NCBI GenBank assembly: GCA_001661515.1
Contig: LUVW01000007.1
Coordinates: 206,478 to 270,477, forward strand
Direction of reading: 5' to 3'
Source of the DNA: Capniomyces stellatus
Lineage: Eukaryota; Kickxellomycota; Harpellomycetes; Harpellales; Legeriomycetaceae
Length of the DNA: 64,000 nt
Shown: one piece after another, positions 1-13,020 of the stretch
Position numbering within the stretch: the first letter of the stretch is position 1
Layout: every line of letters begins with the position of its first letter
The notes under the pieces: model-generated
What the model saw: the letters and a program-made list of their open reading frames with translations, nothing else
Told to the model about the DNA's origin: nothing
Databases searched by the model: none
Made by a program: the position numbers and the translations under genes

Positions 1-777
1 CAAATGTTTGACTCTGTTGTTTTTCTTAATCAAAAAAAAATCGCTTCAGTCGTAAAACATAAAAAAAAAAATTGCTTTATCTGAAAGGTTAATTAATTTT
101 TGCTTTTTTTACAATCTATTCTATCCTCCCAAAGTTAGAGAAACCCCCCCAGAAGGCGGTCAATTCGACTTTACTCTGCTATTGGGGCTTCTTAATTGGC
201 GAATTTGGTGATCCATTTAACTATCTTTAAATTAAAATTACAAACGGCAATTGGTCTAAACGTTCAAATCAAAAATTCTAGTCGATTTTAAATGATTCTT
301 GACTCACGCTGTGCAAAACCACTTTGTAGCAGTTGGACTTTAATGTGCCTTGACTAACTACACTTAACCGTAGTGTATTTGAATCTACTGCGATTTGATT
401 GCGCGTTATTAGTGTAGCTGTTGGTCTAACAAATATCAAAATCTAAAACTGAATAGATATATTTTTTGCTAAGATCGGAACGGAGTAGATTAGATAAAGC
501 ATTTTCGAAACCGCAATTATATCTTTTTAGGTAATGGTGATAGCCTCTGTTAAGCATACAAGTATATCAGCTTTGGCGATGTTGGTACAAGATTTTGTGT
601 ATTTGGTACTGAATATATATATATATATAATGTATGATCTGTGTCACTTTTTCAAAAAGGTGGAAATTAACTAAATAAATTAAACATAACAACTAGAGTA
701 AAATACCTCTTATAATAAATTGCATCAAACACTATGTTTATATGGCCTGTGGCTTGTGGCAAAAATTGGTTACACAT
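1..777. other. AT-rich intergenic sequence
   Basis: No coding region is supported here. The stretch is AT-rich, with a short (AT)n tract near 615-629 and a small C-run near 145. It lies downstream of the CAP-domain gene on the minus strand. Confidence 0.6.
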
Positions 778-1425
778 TCAACATCTTGCTCTATACCGCT
801 TGTGCTTGGATATTGACATTATGTTTACAAAGTCTTGGGTCCAAAATCTACCATTGTAGCCCACGCCGATAGCGTTGTGGTCTGGATTCAGCATGTTTGC
901 GTTGTGACCAGGCGAGTTCTTCCATCCACTAAGTACTAAGCTCACTGTTGGTGGATAAAGTGCTACGTTTTCACCTATGCTTGACCAAAACACCTGGGCT
1001 TTAGTCAGTCGCTCGCCCAAAGAGCCATTGGGATCAGAGTGTGTCATTAAACGGGCATCAGCCATGTAATCCGAGTGGGCTTGCGCTATGTATTGTACTT
1101 CTGGAACAATCAGTAACGGTTTTAGTCCTTTGCTCACCCTGTACTTGTTTGTTTCACATACCAGTTCGTTGGCTATAGAAGAAATAGAAAACCTTTTTTC
1201 TAGGACCTTGTTGGTTTCTGTGTTCCTTGGGTTGAGCAAGCGTATTTGTGTGGAATTCGCTTTTTGTGTGCCAACTATACCATTGCTTGTCAAATTGGCC
1301 TGATCAGCAACATCAGCCTCATCGTGTCCTTGTGATCCAAGTGGCTCAAACAATGAGACGCTGGCAGAATATGCTGGTAGCACAAGTGCCAAAAACAGTC
1401 CGATGGTTCTAAGATTGATGATCAT
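778..1425 (-). CDS. Secreted CAP/SCP-domain protein (copy 1)
   Basis: This 215-aa intronless gene encodes a secreted protein of the CAP (SCP/TAPS, PR-1-like) superfamily. The N terminus (MIINLRTIGLFLALVLPAYS) is a typical signal peptide. A variable linker (residues about 25-80) with two N-glycosylation sequons (NLT, NST) follows, then the CAP domain from about residue 85. Visible CAP signatures are ETNKYR in the first helix, AHSDYMA, MTHSDPNGSLGERL, GENVAL, the GWKNSPGHNANML motif and YNGRFWTQDF. Family knowledge: fungal CAP proteins bind sterols and lipids and act outside the cell, some in host interaction. The protein ends in a basic tail with a terminal cysteine. A paralogue with the same layout lies at 58387-59199. 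The start is the only Met that precedes the signal peptide. Confidence 0.9.
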   Translation of the reverse strand: MIINLRTIGLFLALVLPAYSASVSLFEPLGSQGHDEADVADQANLTSNGIVGTQKANSTQIRLLNPRNTETNKVLEKRFSISSIANELVCETNKYRVSKGLKPLLIVPEVQYIAQAHSDYMADARLMTHSDPNGSLGERLTKAQVFWSSIGENVALYPPTVSLVLSGWKNSPGHNANMLNPDHNAIGVGYNGRFWTQDFVNIMSISKHKRYRARC

Positions 1426-2916
1426 AATTTTATGATTTTGAAAATTCAGCTTTCAATAAAAACGGAACTAGGAATAAAAGAAAAGACAGAACTAAAGCAA
1501 AACGTGTAAATATGTATTTTTTACTATGAAATAGACTATACACAACTATATTTTATGTTTGTTTTGTTTATATTATCACAACCCACAACCAAGGGTTTCC
1601 ATTTTTTTCTTTTTTTCTTTTTTTTCTTCAAAGAAATCAGAAAAGTGAAAAAAAAATATTTGAAAAGGGTATAGATTGGAAATATATTAGACATGTATCT
1701 TTTAAAAGTTGATGCCTCAACGTATATGGATGTATCTACGGAACATTACAAATAGCCTTCAATAACTACCACTTTGGTGTTGATTAAAGTGTCTTGATTA
1801 TATAAAAAGTTATAACTCAAATTCTAAAATGACGGGCTCTATTCAATTATAATTGCTTTTGTGTACAAGCTTTTAAAATTGAAAACCAAAGTGTTACAAG
1901 TTTGAGTTTTTGAGAGGTCAAGCCAAAACAATCAAAGGGTCAAGAACGGCAAGATTTTTCAAACATTGCCAATCCGCCAACATCGGTTAGGAAATTAATT
2001 AATATATTGACCAACACTATTACTAAATTCGCAATTATTATATAAACCGTCGGCTTACTTTGGATTTTTTTTATCGAGTTTTACTTGACTTTTAATCCAT
2101 TCAAATCAGTTTTTTTGTTGATTGAACAGCCAAAAGGTGAAAACGAAATTGTCAAGCTTTACTGAAAAAGGCATTTAACTTTGAATAAAGAAGACTTGCT
2201 GTTATACAAACCGGGCTGTTTGAAGTAATGATATGGGGCTCAACCTTTAGTCAGATTGGCAGTCGATATAAAACCACAATAGACCGGCTCATTACACTTG
2301 TAATATACTTTGTAATTACTCAGTAGAGCTATGTAAAGGGATGATCCTTTTCTTTTTATGGCATCCCAGACTACCTCTAATATAGTTAATTTTGTAGCTT
2401 TGTTGCGTAGATTCCTGTGAACAAAGGCATTTACTTATAAGAGAAACGTCATTACTGCCATTGCAAATAACTTGATGGGATAATTACAATTTGACAAATA
2501 AATGTGTGGACATTTGATTTCAATTTTTTCGAAAAACCAGTACTGTAATTTTTTTTTGTTTTTTTTACAATAATTATTTAAAAAAAAACAAGACAATTTC
2601 TAATATGGGTCAACTCGAATAAGGCTGTAGCCCCCCCCCCCTCCCCCCTCATCCCCACAACATTAACTCCTGGAGGTGAGGTAAGATTGTTTATTTAGCA
2701 AAGAACATTGATGATTGTGAAAAATGTCGCTGAAAAGTTAAAAAAAACTAAAAATGAATTGACAAGTTCAATAAACCAAGCCATAACTTTTACACCAATT
2801 ATGAATCACCAAATTTTTTGGCCCAACTCTTCAGAAAACAATCAAGAAAAAAAAACTGCAAATAAATGTCTGGTCAATAAACGTGAACAAATCAAGGACA
2901 TATATATGATATACGA
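1426..2916. other. AT-rich intergenic region with a C-homopolymer
   Basis: No gene is supported. The region is AT-rich, with a C/T run at 2631-2649 that is nearly pure C. It separates the 5' side of the CAP gene from the 3' end of the threonine aldolase gene, both on the minus strand. Confidence 0.55.
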
Positions 2917-4915
2917 TTATAGCATTTCCTTGATAGTACCAACAATTTCGGCTACCGCTTCGTCCTTGATTTGGTGATGAAAAGCAATTCTGGCAACCGT
3001 ATCAGTATACGGCATAATCAATATCCCTTTGCCCTCTAGCCGTGCTGCAACCTGAGTAGCGTTTATACCAACTGATCCAAAGTCCGCGAATACCATGTTT
3101 GTCTCTACAGGGTGTGCAAAAGTTATTCCCAGCGCACTTAGCTGGTCAGCAAGCTCCTTAGCACGGCGATGATCGTTTTCTAACAATTCAAGATGGTTGT
3201 CTATTGTATAACTGGCTGCTTCAGCTAACATTCCAGCTTGTCTCCACCTACAACCCAACAATCCCCCAGAAAAGAAACAACGGTTAAACAAGAATAGTAT
3301 TAACTCGTAATCAAGATCAAGCAGTAAAATTCGAGCAGTAGAAATCAAGCAGTAAAAATCAAACAGTAAAAATCAAGTATTAAAAATCACCAACCCTGCA
3401 CCAAATAGCTTCCGAAAATGTCGTGCTTTCTTTATAAACTTTTTTTCTCCAACTAAAATCGAACCAACTGGGGCGCCCATTCCTTTCGAAAAACAAATTG
3501 ATAGCTACAAGTCAATTAGATGGTTGTACAATATTAGAACTTTAATAGCAGTTACGCCTTAAACATAATTCATTTCAAAGAAGGCTAAAGGCAGATCCAC
3601 GGCTAAAGCTTACCGAATCAAAGTACTTTCCATACTCCTGAAAAGATACCCCAGAAGCCACTGATGCATTCCAAAGCCGGGCACCATCTAACATTATATT
3701 TTTAGCATATTTATGTGACATCAGTTTCCATTTATATTTGTTGGTAAATACGATAAAATATGTTTAATTGGTTTTTTAAACTGGTACAAATAAGCCCCGT
3801 TTACCGATATGCATCTTCACCGAAATCTCTCGAGCGTAATCGTGGATTTTTCTACAGATTTTTAGTAAAGTGTTCTCAATTTAAATAAGTAAACATCGCT
3901 GGGCCATTGTATCCAGATAATCTAAATAATGCGAGTCTTTGCTAACTTTAATTCTTCGATCGGTACCACCTACAATTTATTAAAACAATAATGAAGTTTT
4001 TTTCTGACTATTTTTTCCATAAAAATACCCAGGTATTTCTCCGAAAGACCATCATCCGTGTGTAAATGATAGGCCAAGAGAATCGATAGCATCTAAACAT
4101 ATAAAGTTAAAAAATAATAATAAAAATTCAACTAGAATCAAACTAAAAGTAGCTTACCACGCCGTTGATTGTGTTTTCTAAAGAAATGACCCTTGTTGGG
4201 GCGCAATGAAAATCGCCATCGTCAAGAACAGCCCGCTTCTTTACTTCCTCCGCTGTAATATACTTCTCGTTTGCAGGATCCACTGTAATGGTTTGCGCAC
4301 GTGAGTGGAAGGAAATACCTCCAGCCTCGTAAACATTAACATGTGAGTTCACATCACAAAGAACGGAGTATGGCGGCTCAGTCAAATGTGTTCTAAAAGC
4401 CAGTTGATTGCTTAGCGTTCCCGAAACACAGAACATGCTGTCTTCTTTTCCGCACAGCTTGGCCATTCGATTTTCTAGATTAGTTATCGAAACGTCTTCC
4501 TATTGTATTTATACGCACTTTTCAATACTATTCTTTTGAAACAGGCATTGATCATGACTCTGCTTAAAGATAAAATTTGCTCAATTGTAGTAAAACCTAC
4601 CCCGTAAACGTCGTCTCCTGTTTCTGCTGCAGACATTTGCGCTAGCATTCCTGGGGTGGGCTTGGTGACTAGACAAATAAACAACAGTAAAGTAAATAGG
4701 TTATTATATGACTATATAACTAGCTGTGCTTGTTGTACTAATAGTGTCAATTATGTTTAAGTACCAGTTTAAATAGTACCTGTATCGCTTCTCATATCCC
4801 ACTGTACCCTGCTGTTTGCGCCGTTTTTGTTTTGGTTGGCGCTGTAGCTATACTGACGAAGTAAAAGTATAGGTGCTGCACTGTGGGGTTTCACCGTGTT
4901 AACCAACCGAAGCAT
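2917..4915 (-). CDS. GLY1: L-threonine / L-allo-threonine aldolase (PLP enzyme), 8 exons
   Basis: The spliced product of 376 aa cleaves threonine or allo-threonine to glycine and acetaldehyde (family role). Exons read on the minus strand: 4915-4780, 4668-4601, 4499-4158, 3969-3947, 3851-3805, 3687-3614, 3504-3395, 3247-2917. All junctions are GT-AG and keep frame. Motifs in order: [69 protein letters not shown], and [11 protein letters not shown], whose lysine should carry the PLP Schiff base. The C-terminal domain includes [10 protein letters not shown] and TNMVFADF. The first 25-30 residues ([10 protein letters not shown]..., several Arg, no acidic residues) resemble a mitochondrial targeting sequence. 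Exon 4 is only 23 nt. The start is the first Met giving this leader; the ORF also stays open further upstream. Confidence 0.93.
3317..3388. repeat. Degenerate tandem repeat inside GLY1 intron 7
   Basis: About five imperfect copies of a 14-15 nt unit (consensus AATCAAGCAGTAAA) lie within the intron between GLY1 exons 7 and 8. Confidence 0.75.
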
Positions 4916-7215
4916 CCTATCAGTCCAAGTAATGTTGCCTGTGAAATATACTGAAATAAATTGGTTTGAACTTGAAATAAACAAGCGTGTTCTTTTAGTA
5001 TAAAATAGAGAGAGGAAAGCCAAAGCCTAATTATTTGTTGGAACAGGATTTTAATGGGAAAAGATTATAACGATATGATTCTAAAATACTGATTATCGAT
5101 TTTGGAAAATCAATGTTGAAATGGTCAAATTCTTGACACGCTTGATGCTGAAAAGCATGAAAAAGGCGAATCTAAAACCTATGTTTACCCTTTTTTTAAC
5201 GGTTTTTTAATCTTTTTGTCGACTTTATAATCGAAGTGTTTGTTTGACTCGAACCAATTCCAACTCAGCAAGCTTTGGTTGTTTCATAAAATTGGCTCGA
5301 ATTTGATTTTCAGTTACACAGGAATAAAATACACAATTACACCAAATGGGTGATTTTCTAAGAAATAAATATTTTTTTACTGATATGAACCAATTCTATT
5401 GAGGCTGGCGCTCTTCAACCACTGGGTAAATTCCTCGAGGCAAATCTGTTTGTCCAGAAAAATAAACCAGCCAACTTAAAAAATATCATTGAAAAGTTGC
5501 AAAATGTGATACAAATTCAATAATCCAAGCTACAAATAATGAAATCAATCATGAATCTCTTCAAGAATCTTGACCCTTATAATCTATTTGGCATGGAATT
5601 GGAACACATCTCAAATGTCCCTGACCTTTTACCCTTTGCTTGAATTGACTATTATTAATATATGCCTTCTTTCTATCAACTTTAACTACAATCGACATAT
5701 AATATACCATTGTGTCAATGAAAATAAATGGATATCATTCAACAACATGATCTAGGGTATTGTATACTACACATTAAGATGCAATGAGCTGGCCTCTTTT
5801 GTTAATTTGTATTCAAATTTGGGAAAATAACTGTACACCATGGTACTCAGATTTATAATTTGTTCTGAGATTGTAACTGCTTTTTGTTTGTCTTTTGTTT
5901 GAGTAGATACTAGTTGTCCTGGTTACCTGAACTTTTATTCTAAAGTTTCATGAAGAATTTCAGTGTTAAAACATAAAAAAATATGTTTATTGATGTTGGT
6001 GTTGGTGTTTGTGTATTAAGATGTATGAGATACGGACTTAACTTGTTGAACAGGCTAGTAACCGACTCAAGAACCGCGGCTTAGTTTGTTTATATTTTAG
6101 CTTAGCCCATAGTTACCCCAAACGATGATTTAAAACTACCACCTTTATTTTTCTCTCTTTTCCCAGCAATGCTTTATTTACAATATCCCAAAAACCAACC
6201 ATTATAGCTAATAAATACTTTTGTTTCAATAGTAAAAACTAGGTTAACTTTTACAATAAGAATAATAATAAACGGATCATCTATGTAGCAATTCCATACT
6301 GACGTGTTTTTATCCAAGTCAAAATGAAAAAATAACAAAAAACAAAAATTAATATATAAAATATTAGACAGCTAAAATAAAAATACACATATATGACTAT
6401 ACAAACTAAACATAAACCATCTCTCAACCACATCTCGAATAAGGAATGCTTTTACTACCCGAGGTTCTCCATATTTCTCAAAAAAGTTGCCGAATTAAAG
6501 AAATTTACATTGCTCATATATGATATATTTATTTTTTTAATAGTGAAATTGATTTCATTCAAACAAGCTGAGCAATGTAAAATAATGACCGATAACATTT
6601 ATTCCATTAAACAAAACAAAACAATGGCAGTATTAATTCCCGTGGATATTTCCAAAAAAAAAAAAACTGGGGTTGAATTATTTTTTCATTAAAAGGAGTT
6701 TGAAATTTATCTTTATTGTGTGGATTTAACAATGGTGATAATCTTGTTCAGAAGGGCAAAAGGAGTTCATTTTTTTATAGAATAGCATCAGTTAACTAAA
6801 AATAGATCAAGCATCCCAATAATAGTTGGTTTAAAATAAAAAAATTGATTGTCAGACCGCTTCAAAAACACTGATCAGCACAAACACAATTAAACACACA
6901 TCTTGTCGACACCTCAGACTACAAAATCATTCTTACGCATTGGCAAAAACAGCCGAGTAAATACATTAGTTAGATGTAAAATAAATTGTGATATTATTGA
7001 TCAGATTGTCAAAATTGTAAAAAGAAGGAAAAAACAATGTACGGTTCTTTTAGTCATTGTTACTTTACTTTTCCATGTATTTGGCTTTATTGTTTTTGTT
7101 GTTTTTACCATAATCATCAAATGAATAACCCATCCTCCAATAATTTTGCCAAACCATTCTTTAATATTTAAATACTAAACGATATATTTAGCTTAAACAT
7201 CTCTGTCATTGTTGT
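4916..7215. other. AT-rich intergenic region upstream of GLY1
   Basis: No gene with supportable codon structure was found on either strand. The few ORFs here (for example 5570-5755 and 6393-6692) are short, AT-biased, rich in Ile/Phe/Lys/Asn and resemble no family. Confidence 0.5.
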
Positions 7216-7503
7216 TTAAAAGTCAGCATTTAAAACATAACTATTGGAAGTGGGACAGACTAAAGTGGTGCAGTTCAGCATAATGTTTTGGTTTTGGTTG
7301 ATACCATCGAGTCTATAACCTTCAAGAGATGCGAACATCGCATGTTCTTTTTTATTCGACCTGCGGGATAAATGTGGTTTGTAAAGGAGACTTGAAATGC
7401 CAGTTTCTTTTGCCAAACCACATACCCATGAATGGTCCACAAACATTACAGCAGTATAACTCTTACTGGCAGTATTCTGTTTGGCTATAGATGCATTATA
7501 AAA
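7216..7503 (-). CDS. Possible exon or small hypothetical protein
   Basis: An open frame of about 95 codons runs between a TAA just upstream of about 7503 and the stop at 7216. It contains a Met at 7446 that would give 76 aa. The composition is more balanced than surrounding spurious ORFs, with Cys, Trp, His and Gly (for example FVDHSWVCGLAKETGIS and IMLNCTTLVCPTSNSY). It could be the last exon of a spliced secreted protein whose upstream exons I could not find, or a decayed gene. I do not recognise a family. Confidence 0.3.
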   Translation of the reverse strand, partial: FYNASIAKQNTASKSYTAVMFVDHSWVCGLAKETGISSLLYKPHLSRRSNKKEHAMFASLEGYRLDGINQNQNIMLNCTTLVCPTSNSYVLNADF

Positions 7504-8449
7504 TACACTAAGCTCGAGTTAAATCGTTACTACTGCGAATACGGACCCCAAGACCTCTTAAAGATGACAGGAACATTTTTGTCAAAATAGTCCATTTATT
7601 AATAAACAGATTCCTGTTTTGGCAACCACAGTGATATACCGCGATATAAAAGCATTAATTTAAGTAAACATTGTCAAGTTCAGAAAACATAAACACATCG
7701 CTGCAAACAATGTCTACATTATAGTTTACAAACACAATAATACAATGTCCTATTGATAAAAGTTGAATAGGCGGAAGAGCAAAAGTATAATATAATTGAG
7801 TGAATTGTGATTTAACCATCTATAAAAGCACTACTTTTGTTTCATTGTTGGTTTTTGCAGTTATAATGGTAATTTCTTTATGATAAAATATACAATAAAA
7901 GCCGAACAAGAATAGGCAAATGTATGTCTATGTAGATGTGTTTATAGAAGTCTAGCATTCACCGATATAACAGCAATAGTTGATATTAGTCTCGGGTGGC
8001 TTCAGTAAACCCAATTGTTTTGCTGTGTTGTATAATCAGTGTCGTTGATGAAAAAAGCTGGTAAATTTAGTAACAAGTAATTTTTTTTGATTCTTCAACA
8101 TAATTAACTCACCACCCTAGATTTAAAAAGCCAAAACCAACAATATAAAAGTCACAGTACAAGTATGACTTGAATCTTATGAATTATACTAGTATATAAA
8201 CTATGTGTTTCTTTTTGCGTGTGTGTAAAGAAAAAACAAAGGTAATGTCTAAAAACTAGTATACATCACATAAATAAAAGTATATAAGCTATGGATATTG
8301 AAGCAAAGTTTATAAAACCAAACTCACCAAACGGTATTTAAAGCTGAACTAATAAAGCTAATATTATAGCTTTTAATTAATTAAAATTACAGATAAATTA
8401 TTTATAGTTTATTACGCTTTATAAATTAAGTTCCAAGAAAGGTATCCAA
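7504..8449. other. AT-rich upstream region of the mucin-like gene
   Basis: No coding region seen. The interval probably contains the promoter of the downstream mucin-like gene, but I could not pick out a specific TATA element or binding site. Confidence 0.5.
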
Positions 8450-11400
8450 ATGAAAATATTGTTTCTTGATAACGCCATATCACTGGCAATTATTGCCTTG
8501 TTTGTCTCGTCACATGTCAAAAGCGCAAACAACGGCAACCCCCACTTGGAGTTTGTAACCCATGCTCGCAAAAGGGGGCTAAGCATAAATGACCATATCG
8601 ATTCGATGAACAAAATCCGCAAAGAAATTGAAAGTTTATCTTTACTAAATGCAAGCACAACTTTAACCATAAGTGAATGCATAGAAGCAAACATCATGAA
8701 TTGTGGATACACAGTAACTTGCAATGACGTGCAAACTGAGAACTGCATTCCAACCGTTACTTGTAACAAGAGCATTACAACTCACTGTGTACCAACATGT
8801 GCCAATGGAAGCGCTGTATGTGATGACACGACTAGTTCTGGGACGGCAGATAGTGAATCACGTTTTCAACCTCTAGGACTACAAAGTTCCACGTTAAGGG
8901 AATCTGAATCAAAGGGATCTAAATCAAAAGAGTCTGAACCAAAAGAATCCAAATCCCAAAGCTCCACGCCCCACAGCTCTACAACACATAGTTCCACATC
9001 AAGCAAATCCATTTCAAAAAAATCTGAGGCTGATTCTGAAACAGGAACGGAAACGGAAACTGAGACGTCCAAGTCTCATGATTCCAGAAAAAGCAAATCC
9101 AAGGATGAGGACAAGTCTGAAACTGAGATAGGGGCATCAAAACCTCATGATTCCAGAACAAGCAAGTCCACTTCAAGCAAATCCAAGGATAAGGACGAGT
9201 CTGAAACTGAAACGGAAACCGAAACAGTCACATCCATTGAAGTTGTAAAAACTACAGTAACAATCTATACCACATCTTTCAGCACAATTACAGAACAGTC
9301 TACATTTGTGAGCACAATAACGGACTCAATAGTCGAAGTTATCAGTGAAACAACATTAGTAACCCAATATAACACTGAAACGTCTACAATAATATTAACA
9401 TTTATTAATGACATAACAACTGAAATCACTTTAACAACTACGAGTACAAACTTAAACATAAGCACAACAACGCTGACAATAGTCGAATCAGAAATAACAG
9501 TTACAAAAGCTTCGACTACTGAAACCATAATACAAACCGAAACCGAGACATTGACTGTTGCTGAAAGTACAGTTACTACAACAATAGAAATAATTACAAC
9601 CACAGTAACAGATACCAATACATTCACAACTATTGTTACATTCACCGAATCTACATCAACAGTGACCATTGCATCAACAACCGAAACCATAACCGACACA
9701 ATAACATCAACATAAACTATAACTGAAACCACTGCTGAAACTACAGTGACCACTTCAGTTGAGACCCAAACCACAACTGTCATTGGGACTAGTACTTCAA
9801 CCTTTACGACCACCGAATCTATTTTGACAATTACCGAAGCTTCCACTATCATATTCACTACCAACACAGCTACATCGACTACAACTTTGACTGAAACTGT
9901 TTCAACAGACTTTGCATTGACTGAAAGTGTCACGTCTACTATTACCAACTTTGTCACCTTCACTGTTACCAGTATTGTAAGTATTGATTCCACAATCTCC
10001 ACCACTGATGTCATAACTAATATTTCTATAACGACATTCATCAGCACGACTACTGTTGTCAGCATACCTAATGGAACCATAACAACTACTGTTCGTAATG
10101 GTGACGTAATTGTTCAACCCACTGCATCTACTAACGATGCAGGCTCTACTACTACAGTATTTGTAACTATCACTGTAACAGCACCGAACAATGATCCTAT
10201 ATCTACCGAACTTAGGTATGGTGGAATTATGTTTATTCAAGAAGAGTACACTGACGAAAATGGCGATACTCAAACAACAACATCATCTATTCCTCTTGAG
10301 GCCCCAACATGCACACCAAACACTGAAACTTCCACCGATATTGTAACTAGATTTACTTCAACTACTGTTACTGCTGATTCCACTGTTACCGTTACTGGTT
10401 CAGTTACTATAACTTCAATCTCCACAACTGTCAGCACAACAACAACCACTTTGAGCACGGCTACGGTACTCACAATTCCAAACGGCACAATAACTACTAC
10501 TGCCCACAATGGAAATGTGATTGTCCGCCCCAGTGTTACTATTGATGCATTTGGTTCATTAATCACAGTCACGTTGACAACAACTATAACGGCCCCATCA
10601 GGCGAACCTGTTACAGTTACCATCGAGTATGGTGGAGTCCTGTCTATTCCTGAAGAGTACATTGATGGAAATGGCGAGCTGCAAACGACAACATCAACTA
10701 TACATATTGAAGCTCCAACCTGCACTCCAAACACAGAAACAACCACAAAAACAACTACCAGAGTCATACCCATTACTAGTACACCAACCTGCGCTTCCAC
10801 CATTGTAACAACTGAAACTGCCACAAGCACTTCACACCTGTTTATTCCACATTGCTTGGATACAATAGCAACATGTTTGACAATAGAAACATCAACCGAA
10901 ACTACCACATGCACCACACATCTATTTATCTCACACTGTGACGACCTGACTACAACAAGCATAACAATACCGATTACTGAAACCACAGAAGCCACAGTTA
11001 TTGTTGATTCTACTGAGGTTGTTACAACCGAAACCACAGTTTTCTCTTCGACAATTGTGTCAACAACGGTTACTGATATCACACTGACTACTACAGATAG
11101 CTCTACTACCACACTCACTACCTCGGATACTACGGTAACTTTGGTATCCACAGACACTTTGACTTTAACAACTGATACTACCATTGAGACTACAGAAGTT
11201 ATTTCAGAAAGCACCACTGTTGTTGAAACCGTTGAGGAAGTCACTGAGGTCACCGAGGTGGCACTAACTGTTATAAAAACAACTGTAGGCGCAGATAGTA
11301 CTGTTGAAGAGACGGAAATTTCATTGACAGTTACACAGACCGATGTTACCACAAGTGTTACCTTGGATGAAACCGTCACTCAAACGGAAACTGAAATGAT

Positions 11401-12271
11401 TTTTACTACTACTGAGGTGACTACAAACATCACAACGATTACCAACACAACAACTGATGTTACTGAGACAGTGGAGACAGTTTTAGATACTACCGAGACT
11501 GTAACTACAACCAGTACTAAAGAAGCTGATACAACAACAGTAACTGAAGTTACAACAACTACAGCTACAGATTACGAAATAACAACAGTCACCACCGTTA
11601 CTACTGAAACGACGCCAACAACTGAAACAACCACAGAATCCGAAACAATTATTGTAACTACATCAGAAATTACCACTACAACTGCTACTGAAACCACCAT
11701 AATCTCGGATGTGACTATAACCACCACCACTGAAACCGAGATTACTGTTTCGACATCTGTTTCAGTGTCAATATCTGTTGAAACATCTGTTGAGGTTGAG
11801 TCAGCAACAGTATTCGTGACACTTACCACGGTTTCGACTGATTTATCGATTTCAGTTGTGACCATAAATGAAACGGTCCATGAAACATCAACACTAACCT
11901 CAGTGTCTGAAACCACTGCCACTGTAGTATCGTCTATCATTGAAACCGATACCCGTACTGAAACTGTAACCACAATAGAGCTTGGCACAACAACAGAAAC
12001 GTCTGTAACCACATCCACTGTTAGCATAACAACCGATTGTGAGGAAACCGACAAAATCACAACAACAGAATTGACCACCGTGACCTCAACAGTTGTAGGA
12101 CTAACCACAATCATTACTACGATTATCCACCCACAAATAGCATACGATACATACATCGGAACCAATACTAGCAATGATTGTATTGTAGCATCTACAGCGA
12201 TTGTTCAGTCAAATGGCAACCAGATTGAAACCACTCTTAGTTACTACTGTGCCAACACTGCCACAGTCTAG
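8450..12271 (+). CDS. Large Ser/Thr-rich mucin-like secreted protein, split by an in-frame TAA
   Basis: One reading frame of about 1,274 codons begins with a signal peptide (MKILFLDNAISLAIIALFVS). It continues with a Cys-containing segment (residues about 75-130), a Ser/Lys/Glu-rich stretch, and then a very long Thr/Ser/Val region built of short TTT, TET and TIT-type repeats. A single TAA at 9713-9715 divides it into 421 codons and a 3' part whose first ATG is at 9746 (841 aa). Composition and frame are the same on both sides. Inside the 3' part, two related modules of roughly 90 residues start with IPNGTITTT and end with EAPTCTPNTET (10064-10330 and 10474-10740). The Cys-bearing C terminus ends YYCANTATV. 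No catalytic domain is visible. The composition implies heavy O-glycosylation and a surface or extracellular coat or adhesin role (inference). It may be a recent pseudogene, a polymorphic null allele, or contain an assembly error. Confidence 0.75.
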
Positions 12272-12307
12272 GACGTATTCCAGCTTTATTAATTAGTTTA
12301 TTTATAA

Positions 12308-12377
12308 NNNNNNNNNNNNNNNNNNNNNNNNNNNNNNNNNNNNNNNNNNNNNNNNNNNNNNNNNNNNNNNNNNNNNN
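12308..12377. other. Assembly gap (70 N)
   Basis: Seventy undetermined bases directly abut the CT microsatellite, so the gap was probably caused by that repeat. The true length is unknown. Confidence 0.98.
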
Positions 12378-12540
<163 letters not shown>

Positions 12541-13020
12541 AGATATGTACGTTTAGCAGGGCAGGTAATTGCTGCTCTGTTCTTATTAAACTGTCAGAAA
12601 TTATTATTAAAAACCCCATTAGATTGGAGAAAGAAAGAAAACTAAATTGTGTTAAAGTATTGGGTGTTAAACCAATAGCAGCGATTGAATCAGATTAAAC
12701 TCCAGCTTTTTTCTCTTAATTTAATTTAAACTCCAGTTTTATAAGCGAATTTTCTTAAACACACGAACCAATATTTCCTTTTTTTTCTTTGAAACATTTT
12801 GGCCAACTTTTCGTTAGTATATCAATACTTTATTTTGATCAATCAAAACAAAATTTAATATTTTTATGTTGAAACTTGAGTGGTAAAAACCAGTAACGAG
12901 AATTAATATAGTTGAAAGCTAATATTAGACGGCTACAATTTCTGCTTTGCTTTTGGACGCTCGAATAAGATTGGATCAGTTTGATAATAAAAGCATTGAA
13001 ATAAAACCAAACCAGATATA

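Noticed and set aside
4040..4095. An exon-like block ([15 protein letters not shown]) inside GLY1 intron 3
   Set aside because: Including it does not match the aldolase family, whereas joining 4158 to 3969 gives the expected [11 protein letters not shown].
9265..12174. Long minus-strand ORFs opposite the mucin-like gene (9265-10080, 10270-11379, 11572-12174)
   Set aside because: They are Val/Ser-rich mirror images of the Thr codon repeats on the plus strand, with no start context, signal peptide or family resemblance.
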